DNA of 64,000 nucleotides from JAWSVE01 sp050789445. GTDB lineage: Bacteria > Pseudomonadota > Gammaproteobacteria > Pseudomonadales > Cellvibrionaceae. A model generated the notes under the pieces. The model had not been told where the DNA came from. It was given only the letters and a program-made list of their open reading frames with translations, and ran no database searches. The stretch spans positions 682,001-746,000 of the forward strand of contig JAILXR010000001.1 of assembly GCA_050789445.1 (NCBI GenBank). The letters run 5' to 3'. Shown in pieces: positions 1-9,528 of the stretch (position 1 is its first letter; every line of letters begins with the position of its first letter). Made by a program: the position numbers and the translations under genes.

Positions 1-2477
1 AGATCACATTGATTCGCTTTTAAAAATACTGATTGCTCACGTGTTTCTACGCCTTCAGCGACTACTTTAAAATTCAGTTGTTTGGCTAAAAAGATAATGA
101 CGGAGGATATCTGCATATCTCTTTCACTATCAGGAATATCTTTAATAAATTCTCTGTCAATCTTAATGGTGTCGACTGGTAATCGTTTTAAATAACTCAG
201 TGATGAATAACCTGTTCCAAAGTCATCAATAGCAATACTGACGCCCATTTCTTTTATCTGCTTCATTATTTCCATCCCTGTATTCATATTTTCCATCAAC
301 AGGGTTTCGGTAATCTCCAATTCTATTTTGCTGGGATCAATGGGATATTTATCTAAACAACTTTTCAAATATACTAAAAATGTTGATTCTGTGAAATGCA
401 TGGAAGATATGTTAACGGCAATACTAATATCGGGATAATGTGTCTGTAAGGATTTTAATTGTCTGCAGCTTGCATCCAAAACAAAATCATCGAGTTGGTT
501 TATGATACCCATGTTTTCCATTGCGGGAATGAACTCCATTGGCAATAAAATACCTCGTTCAGGGTGGTCCCATCGGACCAAAGCTTCAAATCCTTGGATG
601 ACATTATCCATCGTTACTTTGGGTTGTAGGTAAAGAGTAAATTCTTTTTGTTCTAAAGCCCGTCTAATATCTGATTCTAGCGTTAAGCTATCATGTGCTT
701 CTTTTGCCATCACGCTACTAAATACACTGAAAGTATTTCCGCCACGTGATTTTGCATTGTACATAGCAATTTCAGAATTTTTTAATAGGTCATTTGATGA
801 TCGTTTTTTTCCGGCTAGAGCAACCCCAAGACTACAGTTAATAACAATTGAATGATTGTCTAGTTCAATGGCTTTTGATGTCAGCACAACTATTTTTTTG
901 CAAATTTTTTCTAGTAAAGAGAAATCCTTTATTTCTCTCAGTATAATGGCAAATTCGTCTCCACCAAGTCTTGCTACCATTCCAAGATTTCGGGTTGCAT
1001 TTTTTAAACGTAAACCAACTTTACCCAATAACATATCGCCGTATTGGTGTCCTAGAGAATCGTTGAGACGTTTAAAGTTATCTAGATCTATCATGATTGT
1101 AGCTAACATGCCGTCTTGTTCTGTCAGTCTATCTAAATCCGATTGAAGTTCGTATAGGAATAAATTTCTGTTGGCAAGACCGGTAAGAGGGTCGAATAGT
1201 GAAAGACGCTCCATTTCTCTTGTACGAATATTAACGGCTTTATCTAATGATTCAAATTGATAGGTCAATGATGTAATCAGGTCGTCAACAGTATCGCTTT
1301 CATCCCTATAGTAAGATCGATGCCTTTGGCTATAGATTAGCTCTCTAGCTTCGTGAAATTTCTTGTCATTTATTAGGGGTAAAACATTGGTGTGTTGCTT
1401 AATCCGATTATTACTTTTTACTAGAATGATGAAAAAATAAAGGAAGATTATAGATAATAAGGCTGAGACAAAAAGAATGTTTTTGTAGTGAGTTTGAACG
1501 ATGAGCCAGCGATCATCAGTGATATCTTTAACGATTAAGTATTGCAGAGGCTCTTGAGATGTTAGTGAAATAGGTGTTGATGTAATCGAGTAATACCTGC
1601 CATCTTCCTTTTTTATTTCTGATAAGTTTTTTGATGGATTGTTCATTATTGAGTCGTCAACGAAGTTCTTAATTGATCTTGGAATAGGATCTGACCAATG
1701 TTGAGCGACGCCCACCTGCCATCTTTGACTGTTAGTATCTTTATTTTCTATCAGTGTTTCTGATGGTTGAGAAATGATGGATGGTTGCAGTAGCCCAAGA
1801 TATGCATTGTTAGATTTGTAAAATTCTTCTGCAAAATATTCAATAAGTCGGCTAGCGACAAAATAGCCATATTCTTTATCTTCTTTGTCGATGTGCAAGC
1901 TAATATATTGACGACACTTTTCTTTACATCTTATAAAGAAAGAAACATCTTTATTGATAAGGAGACTTTTCACTTCGATTAAATCACTATCGTCTGATAT
2001 TTTTTGATTGTTTTCTTTACGGTTTAAATCGTTAATTCTTATGCTGGAATCTACAAGATTTTTAATGTCGAAAAAAAGATCTCCCTGTTCGTTAAGAATA
2101 TAGGCTTCGTCTACTCCCCAGTTTGTTACCAACCCGTAAAAGTTATTTTCAAGTTGTCTCTTATAAAGTTGTAGTACTTCACCTTGATCAAGCTTATTGT
2201 TTTCATCCTGTATCTTATTAAAAGAAAAGTTTGTTATTACAGACTGAAGATTGGAAGCGCTGTCGTTTACTATTGAATGAATGCTATTAAGATGAGTTTT
2301 CTTGCTCTCAGATAAAAGTTGTTGGAACGCTTTAGCTGATGAGTAATAAAAATACGCGATTAATATTGAGATAAAAAAAGAGATAAAAAACAGCGCGGTT
2401 ATCGCCAATTTATAGTTTAAGCCCATAAAGCGTGGGAGAGGTGCGTTTTTTGCCACTGTATGACTACGGGCTTTCAC
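1..2477 (-). CDS. Membrane-anchored GGDEF/EAL c-di-GMP turnover protein (3' end beyond window)
   Basis: A large reading frame on the minus strand runs off the left edge; about 825 residues are in the window. The N-terminus has a hydrophobic segment, followed by a long variable sensory region and a second membrane segment, as in periplasmic-sensor proteins. A GGDEF domain with an intact RLGGDEF motif (about 950-970) marks a diguanylate cyclase, and an EAL domain with GFEALVRWDHP (about 570-592) and the IDDFGTGYSS loop (around 220) marks a c-di-GMP phosphodiesterase. Both catalytic signatures look intact, so either activity is possible. The GTG at 2477 was chosen because AGGA precedes it by 10 bases and an in-frame stop lies just upstream; a TTG at 2483 is an alternative. 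It is transcribed away from the Crp-type gene upstream. The signal it senses cannot be read from the sequence. Confidence 0.9.
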   Translation of the reverse strand, partial: MKARSHTVAKNAPLPRFMGLNYKLAITALFFISFFISILIAYFYYSSAKAFQQLLSESKKTHLNSIHSIVNDSASNLQSVITNFSFNKIQDENNKLDQGEVLQLYKRQLENNFYGLVTNWGVDEAYILNEQGDLFFDIKNLVDSSIRINDLNRKENNQKISDDSDLIEVKSLLINKDVSFFIRCKEKCRQYISLHIDKEDKEYGYFVASRLIEYFAEEFYKSNNAYLGLLQPSIISQPSETLIENKDTNSQRWQVGVAQHWSDPIPRSIKNFVDDSIMNNPSKNLSEIKKEDGRYYSITSTPISLTSQEPLQYLIVKDITDDRWLIVQTHYKNILFVSALLSIIFLYFFIILVKSNNRIKQHTNVLPLINDKKFHEARELIYSQRHRSYYRDESDTVDDLITSLTYQFESLDKAVNIRTREMERLSLFDPLTGLANRNLFLYELQSDLDRLTEQDGMLATIMIDLDNFKRLNDSLGHQYGDMLLGKVGLRLKNATRNLGMVARLGGDEFAIILREIKDFSLLEKICKKIVVLTSKAIELDNHSIVINCSLGVALAGKKRSSNDLLKNSEIAMYNAKSRGGNTFSVFSSVMAKEAHDSLTLESDIRRALEQKEFTLYLQPKVTMDNVIQGFEALVRWDHPERGILLPMEFIPAMENMGIINQLDDFVLDASCRQLKSLQTHYPDISIAVNISSMHFTESTFLVYLKSCLDKYPIDPSKIELEITETLLMENMNTGMEIMKQIKEMGVSIAIDDFGTGYSSLSYLKRLPVDTIKIDREFIKDIPDSERDMQISSVIIFLAKQLNFKVVAEGVETREQSVFLKANQCD

Positions 2478-2755
2478 TGACAAATATTCCTAAAGAGTAA
2501 AATGTGAATGATAATAAGTATCTAGAATTAGAAAGTTATCTATTTAGAGTGTTAAAGGGTCAAGAATTAATGGTGAAAAATTGTTATTTGTATGTTTACA
2601 AGTATAGGATAAATTCTTTGTTATGCTGAATTTTTGTAGGGGTTTTATGTAATTGGATTATTTCGGGAAGACTTTTTGAGTTGCACGGACGTGAATTACT
2701 CTGGCCCCTTGATCTGCTAGGAGTAGAGAGGAAAAATAAGGTGTTAAGAAATAGC

Positions 2756-3439
2756 CTAAGCTAATTTTTTCTTTGTTATTTCGAAGCTTTGCTTTTCAAA
2801 TTGTTCATTATTTTTTAAGGGGATTATTCCCGTTGAAGAAATTTTACGCATTATTTTTTTCTTTGATCTGGAAAAGCTCACTGGGGTCATATTAAGAAAA
2901 TTAGCAAGTTGATATTGTGGTACCTTATCGAACAAATTGGATCTCTTACGTAATAAATACTCTAGCCTTTCTTCACCTGTGCGGCAGCTAATGTCCATTA
3001 TATGTTTTTGCATGTTGACGCAACTTTGTCGTAATTCTTTTCCGTACCATATAGAAAGTTCATGATCTGTTTCTAGTAGCTCTAAATAATCGGAACATTT
3101 AATTCGGTAAGCTGCAGCAGGTGTGACGGCAGACAAAGAATAAACACAGCCAACACTCTCTTCGTAGGAGTTCAAACTTCCCGTACCGGTATTTGGTTCG
3201 TGAAGAGCGATAATAACGTCAAGTCCATCGCTACGTAAGCCATGCTCACGAATGATTCCTTCAGAAATCATATATAACCATTGTGAAATTTTACCCTCAC
3301 TTTGCAGTAGGTCATTTTTTTTATACTGAATGTATTCGACTTTAGCGGCAATTTTTTCGATCGCGCCCAATGAAAGCAATCTATTTCCTTGGGTTATTCT
3401 AGACATTAATTCGACATACTCTTGCTGATCATTATTCAT
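2756..3439 (-). CDS. Crp/Fnr-family transcriptional regulator
   Basis: A 227-residue protein. Residues about 20-130 form a cyclic-nucleotide-binding-like beta-roll with the conserved turn SEGIIREHGL. Residues about 165-200 form a winged-helix DNA-binding region with the helix-turn-helix VPQYQLANFLNMTPVSFSR. No N-terminal cysteine cluster of the FNR kind is seen, so it is not an obvious oxygen-sensing Fe-S regulator. The canonical cAMP-contacting residues are not clearly conserved, so the effector is unknown. The length is typical of the family. It stands alone, with more than 270 bases on either side, and its targets cannot be inferred. Confidence 0.8.
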   Translation of the reverse strand: MNNDQQEYVELMSRITQGNRLLSLGAIEKIAAKVEYIQYKKNDLLQSEGKISQWLYMISEGIIREHGLRSDGLDVIIALHEPNTGTGSLNSYEESVGCVYSLSAVTPAAAYRIKCSDYLELLETDHELSIWYGKELRQSCVNMQKHIMDISCRTGEERLEYLLRKRSNLFDKVPQYQLANFLNMTPVSFSRSKKKIMRKISSTGIIPLKNNEQFEKQSFEITKKKLA

Positions 3440-3846
3440 TATAAAAGCCTGGATGCGTGTTGGTGACAGAGTCTCTAGTAGAGAGAAAGTATAATAATTT
3501 ACTTGAAAATAAAATATTCCTTTTTAATAGTTGTCATCAGTTAGTGCTAAAAAACGCCTCAAAAACTTATCTTTTGATAGGTTTTTTTGATTGTTTCCAT
3601 ATCAAGTACATTTAAGTGCGCAATTTATGTTAATACATAACCGCTTGTTATCAGAATATAATAATTGGAGCGTTGAAGGTAACAATATAAAAATTATATT
3701 AAGGCGGCCCTTCGAATTTGAGTAATTAACATCATCATATTGTATGAGATCAGTATTTATATGGCTGGTGCTTTAAGCGTTTTCCCGTGAACTAACAATG
3801 AATGTCTTATCATCTTTGGTGTTAGTTTATTAAAAGCGGGTATGTA

Positions 3847-4030
3847 TTAGTTGATCTGGTCATTATCTTCTGGATTTTTGTACCAAATAGCATAAGCAAA
3901 TTTCTTCTTTATGGGTGTGCGAATGACTGTAATATTGATGGGAGTTCCGTGTCTGTGCGGATGAAAGATTTAGTATCAATTTTTGTGATTGTTTTTGAGA
4001 TATTATGTGAATCTTTTAATTTTAAAGCAT
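3847..4030 (-). pseudogene. Possible decayed coding remnant downstream of the NlpC-DTW gene
   Basis: The 607-base space at 3440-4046 has no intact gene. On the minus strand, two overlapping open stretches look protein-like. One continues in frame past the TAG of the upstream gene (LKLKDSHNISKTITKIDTKS). The other ends at 3847 (KKKFAYAIWYKNPEDNDQIN) and has no start codon. Together they could be a small frameshifted gene or a lost C-terminal tail. No family is recognised and random openness in AT-rich DNA is possible. The rest of the gap holds nothing I can name. Confidence 0.3.
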
Positions 4031-4046
4031 CAATGGAGTTATCAAA

Positions 4047-5162
4047 CTATTCTTGTTTGGAGTAATTTATAGTATTTTTATAGTTTTTGTCATATGTTGA
4101 TTTCCCCATTATTTCTATTTGTTTATTAATAAATGCTATAAACATATCATTCAATTTTTTGTCGTTCATTATTATAGAAAATATTTCGATACTGGAAAGT
4201 TCATCAGTTTTTGATACTTTTCTAATTAAATAATTGGAAACTTTTTCTGGTTCGACGCTAATCTTTGGTAAGTCTCGAAGCCATGCATTTAGGTGAATTA
4301 TTTTTTTCGCTTTTCTCCATGTAGCGTCAATTAATATAAATTGTTTTAGCTGATTAAAATTGTCATTGTTAGTCGTATGCCCTTGATTTTCTGGCACTGT
4401 TTTGAATATTTGAGGGAGGTTCTCTGTTTCATTATTTGGGAAAAGAAGGAATGGGTTAGTGAATCGTAAAGGTGGAAATTCTTCACCTTCTTTTACTAGC
4501 ACATTGGGATAGCGTTGTTTAATTAAGGATACAGTTGATAATGTTCTCTTTCTTTCATTTGGATGTCTTAATATGACAATCGGGGGAATATCTAAATTTG
4601 CTATGATTGATCCACACCCGCAAACCTTATTAGGTAATCCGCAACCAAAACAATAACGGCTTTCTGTTAAAGATTGATGATAAATTGCTGTTCTTTTTAT
4701 TTTACTTTCATCTAGGTGCCATCTGACACCCAGTATCTTTCCTTGCTTGTCTGTCTGCAGTTCTATTTCTCGTTGAGATAAACCGTTCTGTTTTTTTGTT
4801 GAGTCAATGACTGAGAGTCGATATGTAATCTCATTTAACCTAACGGGTGTGCCTGTCGTAACTAAAACGTGTCCTGTATCGCCCGACTTGGGTAAATTTT
4901 CTTTACGCCACGCCAACAGATGGCCTTCTTTTATATTATCAATTTTGTTGCTGCCAATTTCTTGTAACACAGAAAAATAATGAACGGCTTTGGGTCGATT
5001 AATTTGATAAGGCAGAGGAAGATTAAATTGTTTGAATAGTAAGTTAACAAAGCCCGAGCAATCACAAGTAATCTCATCAGAATCTATATCAACAAAGCTT
5101 TTTCTGGCAAATGATTTGTTTTGAATTTTAAGCCAATCGTTAAGTGTTTTTTGTAAATCCAA
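4047..5162 (-). CDS. NlpC/P60-like peptidase domain fused to a DTW (tRNA acp3U) domain
   Basis: A 371-residue protein with two recognisable halves. Residues 1-165 resemble an NlpC/P60-type cysteine peptidase: CDCSGFVNLLF places the catalytic cysteine at residue 35, and GDTGHVLVTTG places a candidate histidine at 98. Residues 170-345 resemble the DTW family, the tRNA-uridine aminocarboxypropyltransferases related to E. coli TapT. The evidence is paired cysteines (C171, C174, C181, C183), a RHPNERKRTLST segment and the signature DATWRKAKK at about 279-287. No signal peptide is seen, so it is probably cytoplasmic. DTW proteins normally occur without a peptidase domain, so the fusion is odd; it could be a tRNA-modifying enzyme with an added amidase-like domain. 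The function of the whole is inferred from the parts. Confidence 0.75.
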   Translation of the reverse strand: MDLQKTLNDWLKIQNKSFARKSFVDIDSDEITCDCSGFVNLLFKQFNLPLPYQINRPKAVHYFSVLQEIGSNKIDNIKEGHLLAWRKENLPKSGDTGHVLVTTGTPVRLNEITYRLSVIDSTKKQNGLSQREIELQTDKQGKILGVRWHLDESKIKRTAIYHQSLTESRYCFGCGLPNKVCGCGSIIANLDIPPIVILRHPNERKRTLSTVSLIKQRYPNVLVKEGEEFPPLRFTNPFLLFPNNETENLPQIFKTVPENQGHTTNNDNFNQLKQFILIDATWRKAKKIIHLNAWLRDLPKISVEPEKVSNYLIRKVSKTDELSSIEIFSIIMNDKKLNDMFIAFINKQIEIMGKSTYDKNYKNTINYSKQE

Positions 5163-5281
5163 AAGTGGCTACTCAAGAGTTAATGTGTTGAATGTTGTTG
5201 CAGTTAATATATGAGTTAATGAAATATGAAGGGATTATATTGTGTTGGGAATGATGTGGATAGTCTAGTTGAAGTCCAAAT

Positions 5282-5314
5282 AAAAAAGCCCGCATATAAA
5301 ATTATGACGGGCTT
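5282..5314 (-). terminator. Rho-independent terminator
   Basis: The stem AAGCCCG/CGGGCTT (5286-5292 with 5308-5314) is followed, when read on the minus strand, by a run of T residues (complement of 5282-5287). It lies just past the stop of the secreted-protein gene ending at 5334 and should end its transcript. Confidence 0.75.
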
Positions 5315-5333
5315 CTTATTAATTAGCGATGAT

Positions 5334-6410
5334 TTATTTTTTCTTTTTCTCCATCAAAAGTCCTTTCAAAATCCCAGGCAGAGCGTAATTACCTTCGTGG
5401 CATCCGTATTCGTAAATCACTCCGTCCAGCGGTGAGAATTCATATTCTCCGCCCCATTTTTTATCCCACACTGTTGGATCATCAATGGTGAACGAATAAT
5501 GTAAGCGTTCTTTTGAAACGCGAGTGAAACGTTCTGTCACAGTTAGATTTTCCCATGCTCCATAGAGTGCTTGTCTGGGGTGAATGTGTGTTGTCTCAAC
5601 GACTAATGTGTTTCCATCCCAGTGGCCAATTGAATCTCCAAACCATGGCCTGACATCATCAGTTCGGTGTTTACTGTTGAGCCGAATAATACGGGCATCG
5701 TGATTCATTTCTACTAATATCATTACATGATCAGGTGCTTGCACAATTTGATAATTATTGTTGTAGAAACCATTAGCGAACATAGGCGGGCCACCGTTGC
5801 GTCCAAATCCAATAATGCATCTCTCACCCAAAGAGCGTAGAGCATAATCAACTGCCCCTGGTCCTGCGCCGCTGCCGCTGTAAAAGCGTCTAAAAGGTGG
5901 AGCATCTTTTTTACGAGATGGGAATTGTCCGTTTTTTGTTGTTAATATTGATGTTCTAGGTTCTCCTCCAACTCTCATAACGCGGGAGCCAGGATCTAGC
6001 CAAAAGTAGTTATAGCCACCAACATCACCGCCAGCTGCTTGATATTGTGCTTTAACTTCGTATTTAGACTCGGCGACATATTCAGCAGGGGCATCAGGGT
6101 CTGTAGCTTGGTTTGCTTCAGCTTCTTGGAGTTTTAATAGGTTCTCCGCTTTCGCAACTTCTTCTTCTGTATAAGTAGCTTTGTTTCCTAAGTCTCTAGG
6201 GCGGGTGAGGGGTGTTAAGGATGCGTTACTCCAGAATCCACTAAGATCGGGTTGGCCGTGAATATTGAGTGGCACTTTATAATCATTGTAGACTTTTGGT
6301 TTATCAGCATTTACTGAGAAAGCTAAAATAGCAGTCATTGATAAGAGTGTTGTTCCGATAATACTTTGTGAAGAGCGGAGAAACGATCGTTGCATCTTGA
6401 GTATCCTCAT
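5334..6410 (-). CDS. Secreted protein of unknown function (PDLSGFWS family)
   Basis: A 358-residue protein with an N-terminal hydrophobic signal segment (about 15-33) ending near AFSVNA, so export is likely. The mature part has features I associate with a large uncharacterised family in marine and soil bacteria: GQPDLSGFWS near the start, a GDSIGHWDGNTLVVET block and YGCHEGNYALPGIL near the C-terminus. The C-terminus is very basic (MEKKKK). No catalytic residues can be assigned. It is flanked by a terminator downstream and a 416-base gap upstream, so it is probably monocistronic. Confidence 0.7.
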   Translation of the reverse strand: MRILKMQRSFLRSSQSIIGTTLLSMTAILAFSVNADKPKVYNDYKVPLNIHGQPDLSGFWSNASLTPLTRPRDLGNKATYTEEEVAKAENLLKLQEAEANQATDPDAPAEYVAESKYEVKAQYQAAGGDVGGYNYFWLDPGSRVMRVGGEPRTSILTTKNGQFPSRKKDAPPFRRFYSGSGAGPGAVDYALRSLGERCIIGFGRNGGPPMFANGFYNNNYQIVQAPDHVMILVEMNHDARIIRLNSKHRTDDVRPWFGDSIGHWDGNTLVVETTHIHPRQALYGAWENLTVTERFTRVSKERLHYSFTIDDPTVWDKKWGGEYEFSPLDGVIYEYGCHEGNYALPGILKGLLMEKKKK

Positions 6411-6826
6411 GAGGAGATTTTTTTATCTAGATAGTGCTTAAAGTTGAATTACTTTAAATAATTTATATTTCTTTATTAGTGCCGAGAGCTTACCACTGAG
6501 TAATAAATTTTGAAACTAACCAAAAACAATATTAACCTTTAGTGTCTTTAACTTACATTTGATTCTTTTCATTCAATTTGAAAATTTTATTTCATTGGCA
6601 GCGTGCAATATTAGATTTTTGAACGCGTCATTTGTCTGTCTTTAAAGTGGTTTGTATAAACACATAAGAAAACAAAATGTTTGTATATAACTGTTATATA
6701 TAGTGATGAGAGTGAGGGGGTAATGAGGCGTAAATCAAAAGTATTGAGGCATAGGAATTACTCTGTTTGATTTATCTCTGATCTGTACTTGAATACCTAA
6801 CTAACTACGTAAAGTTTTTAGTACTG
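6411..6826. other. Intergenic gap, 416 bases
   Basis: An AT-rich spacer between two minus-strand genes. It should hold the promoter of the secreted-protein gene, but no clear -35/-10 pair, hairpin or coding remnant was convincing. Confidence 0.4.
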
Positions 6827-8347
6827 TTAGGGTTTTACAAGTTTATTGACTTGAGTTCCTAAGTCTTTTCCCAGAAGGCTTAGGATTTGTTTTTCGGTCA
6901 AATTAGAATTTATTCTGTAAGCTTGTTTGAGTGAATTTTCAGCTTTGTTTATATCCTTTATGATTAGGAAGGAAGCGCTTAAAGCAATCATTGGAAGATA
7001 ATTTTGATTGTCGTGAAGGCTTGCGTGTTGTGCTTTTTTTATGGCAATTTCAGGTGAATTTTTTTGAAGGTAAGCAAGGGATAAGATAGTTCCCCATACC
7101 GCTATTTTTCCGTCTGCAGGGCTTAGCATTATTCCTTTCTCTAAATATTTTATGGCGACATCAAGATGACCTAAAATTAATTCTGCAGCACCCAATGCTG
7201 CAAGCGCTTGCCCGTTGTTTGGGTTTAATTCAATAGCCCGTTGTAAAATGGGTAATGCTCTGTCGGTTTCTCCCGTATCAGCGTACGCGCATCCAACCAG
7301 CCCTAAAACGTTTGAGTTCATGTTTTCGAGATCTAATGCTCGTTCAGCTATTTTTATAGCTTCTTTTATAGTGGCTTCTCGGTTTCCTAATAGACCGATT
7401 CGTTGACCTAACGCTAATATTAATGACAAATAGCCGAGCGCTAATGGGTTGTTTGGTTCATCTTTTATTGATTGACGAAGTAAAGTCGCAGCTTTTTGAA
7501 ATGAGTTCTCATGCCATCCTTTGAGGGAAAGCATTGTCATGGCTTCGAATATGTTTCTTTGGCTGTTAGAGCAGTTCATACTTTCAATGTCATTCATCAT
7601 CGCTTGAAGTAACTGAGGTTCAAGGTTTAATAAAATAGTGTGAGTGAATTTGTCAGTAATGTTAGGTGAATTAGAGAGTTCGTATTGCTGCGCCCACAGA
7701 TGAGTTCCATCTTTTGACTGTAATAATTTAATATCAACTCGAATAATATTATTTGTTTTCTTAATGTTTCCCGACAGAATATAATTAGCAATTATCTCTT
7801 TTTTTTGTCTGGTAAAAGAGATGTTACCCGATATTGTATTGTGGTTGCTTATTGAAGACTTTAATGTCAAAAATGGAATGCGGATGAGTGTAGTACTAAG
7901 GTTGTCTCTTAGGCTATGTGATATTGATTGTAGTTCTGTCGATTCTTCAAGCAGCTGAAATGTATTTATAATTAGCGTGTATTGTAATTTTTTAATTTTT
8001 TGAGGATGATCACTTCTATCTCTTTCTGTGTTTTTATTCTTTGGTTCTACATCTGCAATGAATTGAAATCCTCGTCCTCTTATAGTGCGAATAAATTTTT
8101 GTTGACTCCCATCATCACCCAAGACTTTTCTAGCTGATTTTATAGCGCTTGAAATGGTTGTGGGTGAGACGATTTTATTTTTCCACACCGCATCCATGAT
8201 TTGATCCTGGGAAGTAACTTGGCCAGCTTTCTCAATAAGAAAAATGATCAGGTCAAAAACCAAAGGTTCAACATGCACTGCATTGTTGTCTTTCATCAGA
8301 ATAAACAACTGAGTATCAATTTCTATATTACTGAATTTATAGCTCAT
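6827..8347 (-). CDS. Winged-helix regulator with TolB-like and TPR regions (CadC/HilA-like architecture)
   Basis: A 506-residue protein. Residues 1-100 form an OmpR/CadC-type winged-helix DNA-binding domain (FIRTIRGRGFQF is the typical wing). The middle (about 120-235) resembles the TolB-like N-terminal fold often seen in such regulators (ANYILSGNIKK, GTHLWAQQYEL). The C-terminal half has tetratricopeptide repeats (ALDLENMNSNVLGLVGCAYA, AIELNPNNGQALAALGAAEL). No transmembrane helix is evident, so it is probably a cytoplasmic one-component regulator. It is divergent from the methyltransferase-like gene at 8630. The short repeats between them (8514-8542) are a candidate operator. Confidence 0.85.
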   Translation of the reverse strand: MSYKFSNIEIDTQLFILMKDNNAVHVEPLVFDLIIFLIEKAGQVTSQDQIMDAVWKNKIVSPTTISSAIKSARKVLGDDGSQQKFIRTIRGRGFQFIADVEPKNKNTERDRSDHPQKIKKLQYTLIINTFQLLEESTELQSISHSLRDNLSTTLIRIPFLTLKSSISNHNTISGNISFTRQKKEIIANYILSGNIKKTNNIIRVDIKLLQSKDGTHLWAQQYELSNSPNITDKFTHTILLNLEPQLLQAMMNDIESMNCSNSQRNIFEAMTMLSLKGWHENSFQKAATLLRQSIKDEPNNPLALGYLSLILALGQRIGLLGNREATIKEAIKIAERALDLENMNSNVLGLVGCAYADTGETDRALPILQRAIELNPNNGQALAALGAAELILGHLDVAIKYLEKGIMLSPADGKIAVWGTILSLAYLQKNSPEIAIKKAQHASLHDNQNYLPMIALSASFLIIKDINKAENSLKQAYRINSNLTEKQILSLLGKDLGTQVNKLVKP

Positions 8348-8513
8348 TTCTGTATTTCATACTGTGTGGAATTTTACTTAAGATCTAATTTAGAGACAGC
8401 TTTTATTTCACTGTGTTTTCTACAACACTTTGATAGCCAAAAGCGATATAGACTGAGTCTACTAAAACTCAGCCTATAATAGTTAAGCTCGAAAATATAT
8501 AAAATTTCACCCA

Positions 8514-8542
8514 ATCTCCACGTTATCTCCACGTTATCTCCA
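8514..8542. repeat. Tandem 11-bp repeats in a divergent promoter region
   Basis: The unit ATCTCCACGTT occurs at 8514-8524 and 8525-8535 and is followed by a partial ATCTCCA at 8536-8542. The 11-base period is about one helical turn, which suits side-by-side protein binding. It sits between the winged-helix regulator and the gene it faces, so it may be that regulator's binding site (inference). Confidence 0.55.
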
Positions 8543-8629
8543 AGTAGGCGTTTAGATAGCTATTAAACTATCCGAGTCTGGCCTTATGTCATTGTCGCCT
8601 TTTGAATAAATAACCTTGGGGAATTTAGT

Positions 8630-9391
8630 ATGAAATACGGAATATTTGTCTATTCGATTATATGTTATGTGATTTTTGTAGTTACCTTCCTTTACGCGAT
8701 TGGGTTTGTGGGGAATATTGGGGTTCCAAAATCAATGGATGCGGGCGAGCAACTTCCGTTTCTGGCGGCTTTGTTAATCAATTTGATATTGTTAGGTATT
8801 TTTGCGATACAGCATAGCGTGATGCCTCGGAAAGCGTTCAAGGAGTGGTGGACAAAAATAATCCCGCCTGCGGCAGAAAGAAGCACTTATGTATTGTTAT
8901 CGAGTTTGGCGCTAGCGCTCCTTTTTTGGCAATGGAAGCCAATGGGGCAAGTGGTTTGGGATGTCAGCGGTACCACATTGGGTTCATCATTAATGTTGCT
9001 TTCAATCTGTGGTTGGTTATTTGTTTTTATTAGTACATTCTTAATTGATCATTTCGAATTATTTGGTTTAAAACAAGCTTTTTTTCATATGGTCAATCGT
9101 AAGCCTATGACTTCAAAGTTTAAGACGCCGGGCTTTTATAAATTAGTTCGCCATCCAATATATTTAGGGTTCACGGTAGCTTTTTGGGCGACGCCAATAA
9201 TGACAACGGCACATTTATTATTTGCAATTGGCACATTGGGTTACGTTATTATCGGAATCTTTTTTGAAGAGAGGGATCTTCGATCATTTTTTGGTGATGA
9301 ATATAAAGAATACCAATCTAAGGTATCAATGCTTTTCCCAATTCCGTTTTTGAGTAAAAGGGGGAAAGAGGTGTCGCGAGTAGATGATTAA
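8630..9391 (+). CDS. mddA: Methanethiol S-methyltransferase-like membrane protein (NnrU/ICMT family)
   Basis: A 253-residue integral membrane protein with about five to six hydrophobic segments. Features shared with MddA/NnrU proteins are the QHSVMPRKAFKEWW segment after the second helix, the histidine-containing DHFELFGLKQAF and the ICMT-like C-terminal motif LVRHPIYLGF followed by FFEERDL...GDEYKEYQ, which binds S-adenosylmethionine in this superfamily. MddA methylates methanethiol to dimethyl sulfide. The substrate here is inferred from overall similarity and could differ. The start ATG at 8630 follows GGGGA about 8 bases upstream. It is divergent from a winged-helix regulator, which may control it. 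Confidence 0.65.
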   Translation: MKYGIFVYSIICYVIFVVTFLYAIGFVGNIGVPKSMDAGEQLPFLAALLINLILLGIFAIQHSVMPRKAFKEWWTKIIPPAAERSTYVLLSSLALALLFWQWKPMGQVVWDVSGTTLGSSLMLLSICGWLFVFISTFLIDHFELFGLKQAFFHMVNRKPMTSKFKTPGFYKLVRHPIYLGFTVAFWATPIMTTAHLLFAIGTLGYVIIGIFFEERDLRSFFGDEYKEYQSKVSMLFPIPFLSKRGKEVSRVDD

Positions 9392-9436
9392 ATAGTGATG
9401 TGATTTTCTAATAGTTGTGATACATAAATGACTAAC

Positions 9437-9467
9437 ATCACCTTTTCTATTTTTTAGAAAAGGTGAT
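9437..9467. terminator. Perfect hairpin, probable bidirectional terminator
   Basis: A 12-bp perfect inverted repeat (ATCACCTTTTCT and AGAAAAGGTGAT) with a T-rich 7-base loop lies between the convergent methyltransferase-like gene and the greB fragment. There is no strong T-run after the stem, so the terminator call is moderate. Confidence 0.5.
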
Positions 9468-9528
9468 AGAAATATCAAGAGAACTAAAAAAATCAGATTT
9501 CACCCTGTAAAATAATAAGGAGCGGTCC

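Noticed and set aside
856..1146. A + strand frame within the GGDEF/EAL gene
   Set aside because: The opposite strand encodes the conserved GGDEF domain across the same bases.
5226..5435. A short + strand frame over the terminator and secreted-protein end
   Set aside because: It crosses a clear terminator and the conserved C-terminus of the minus-strand gene.
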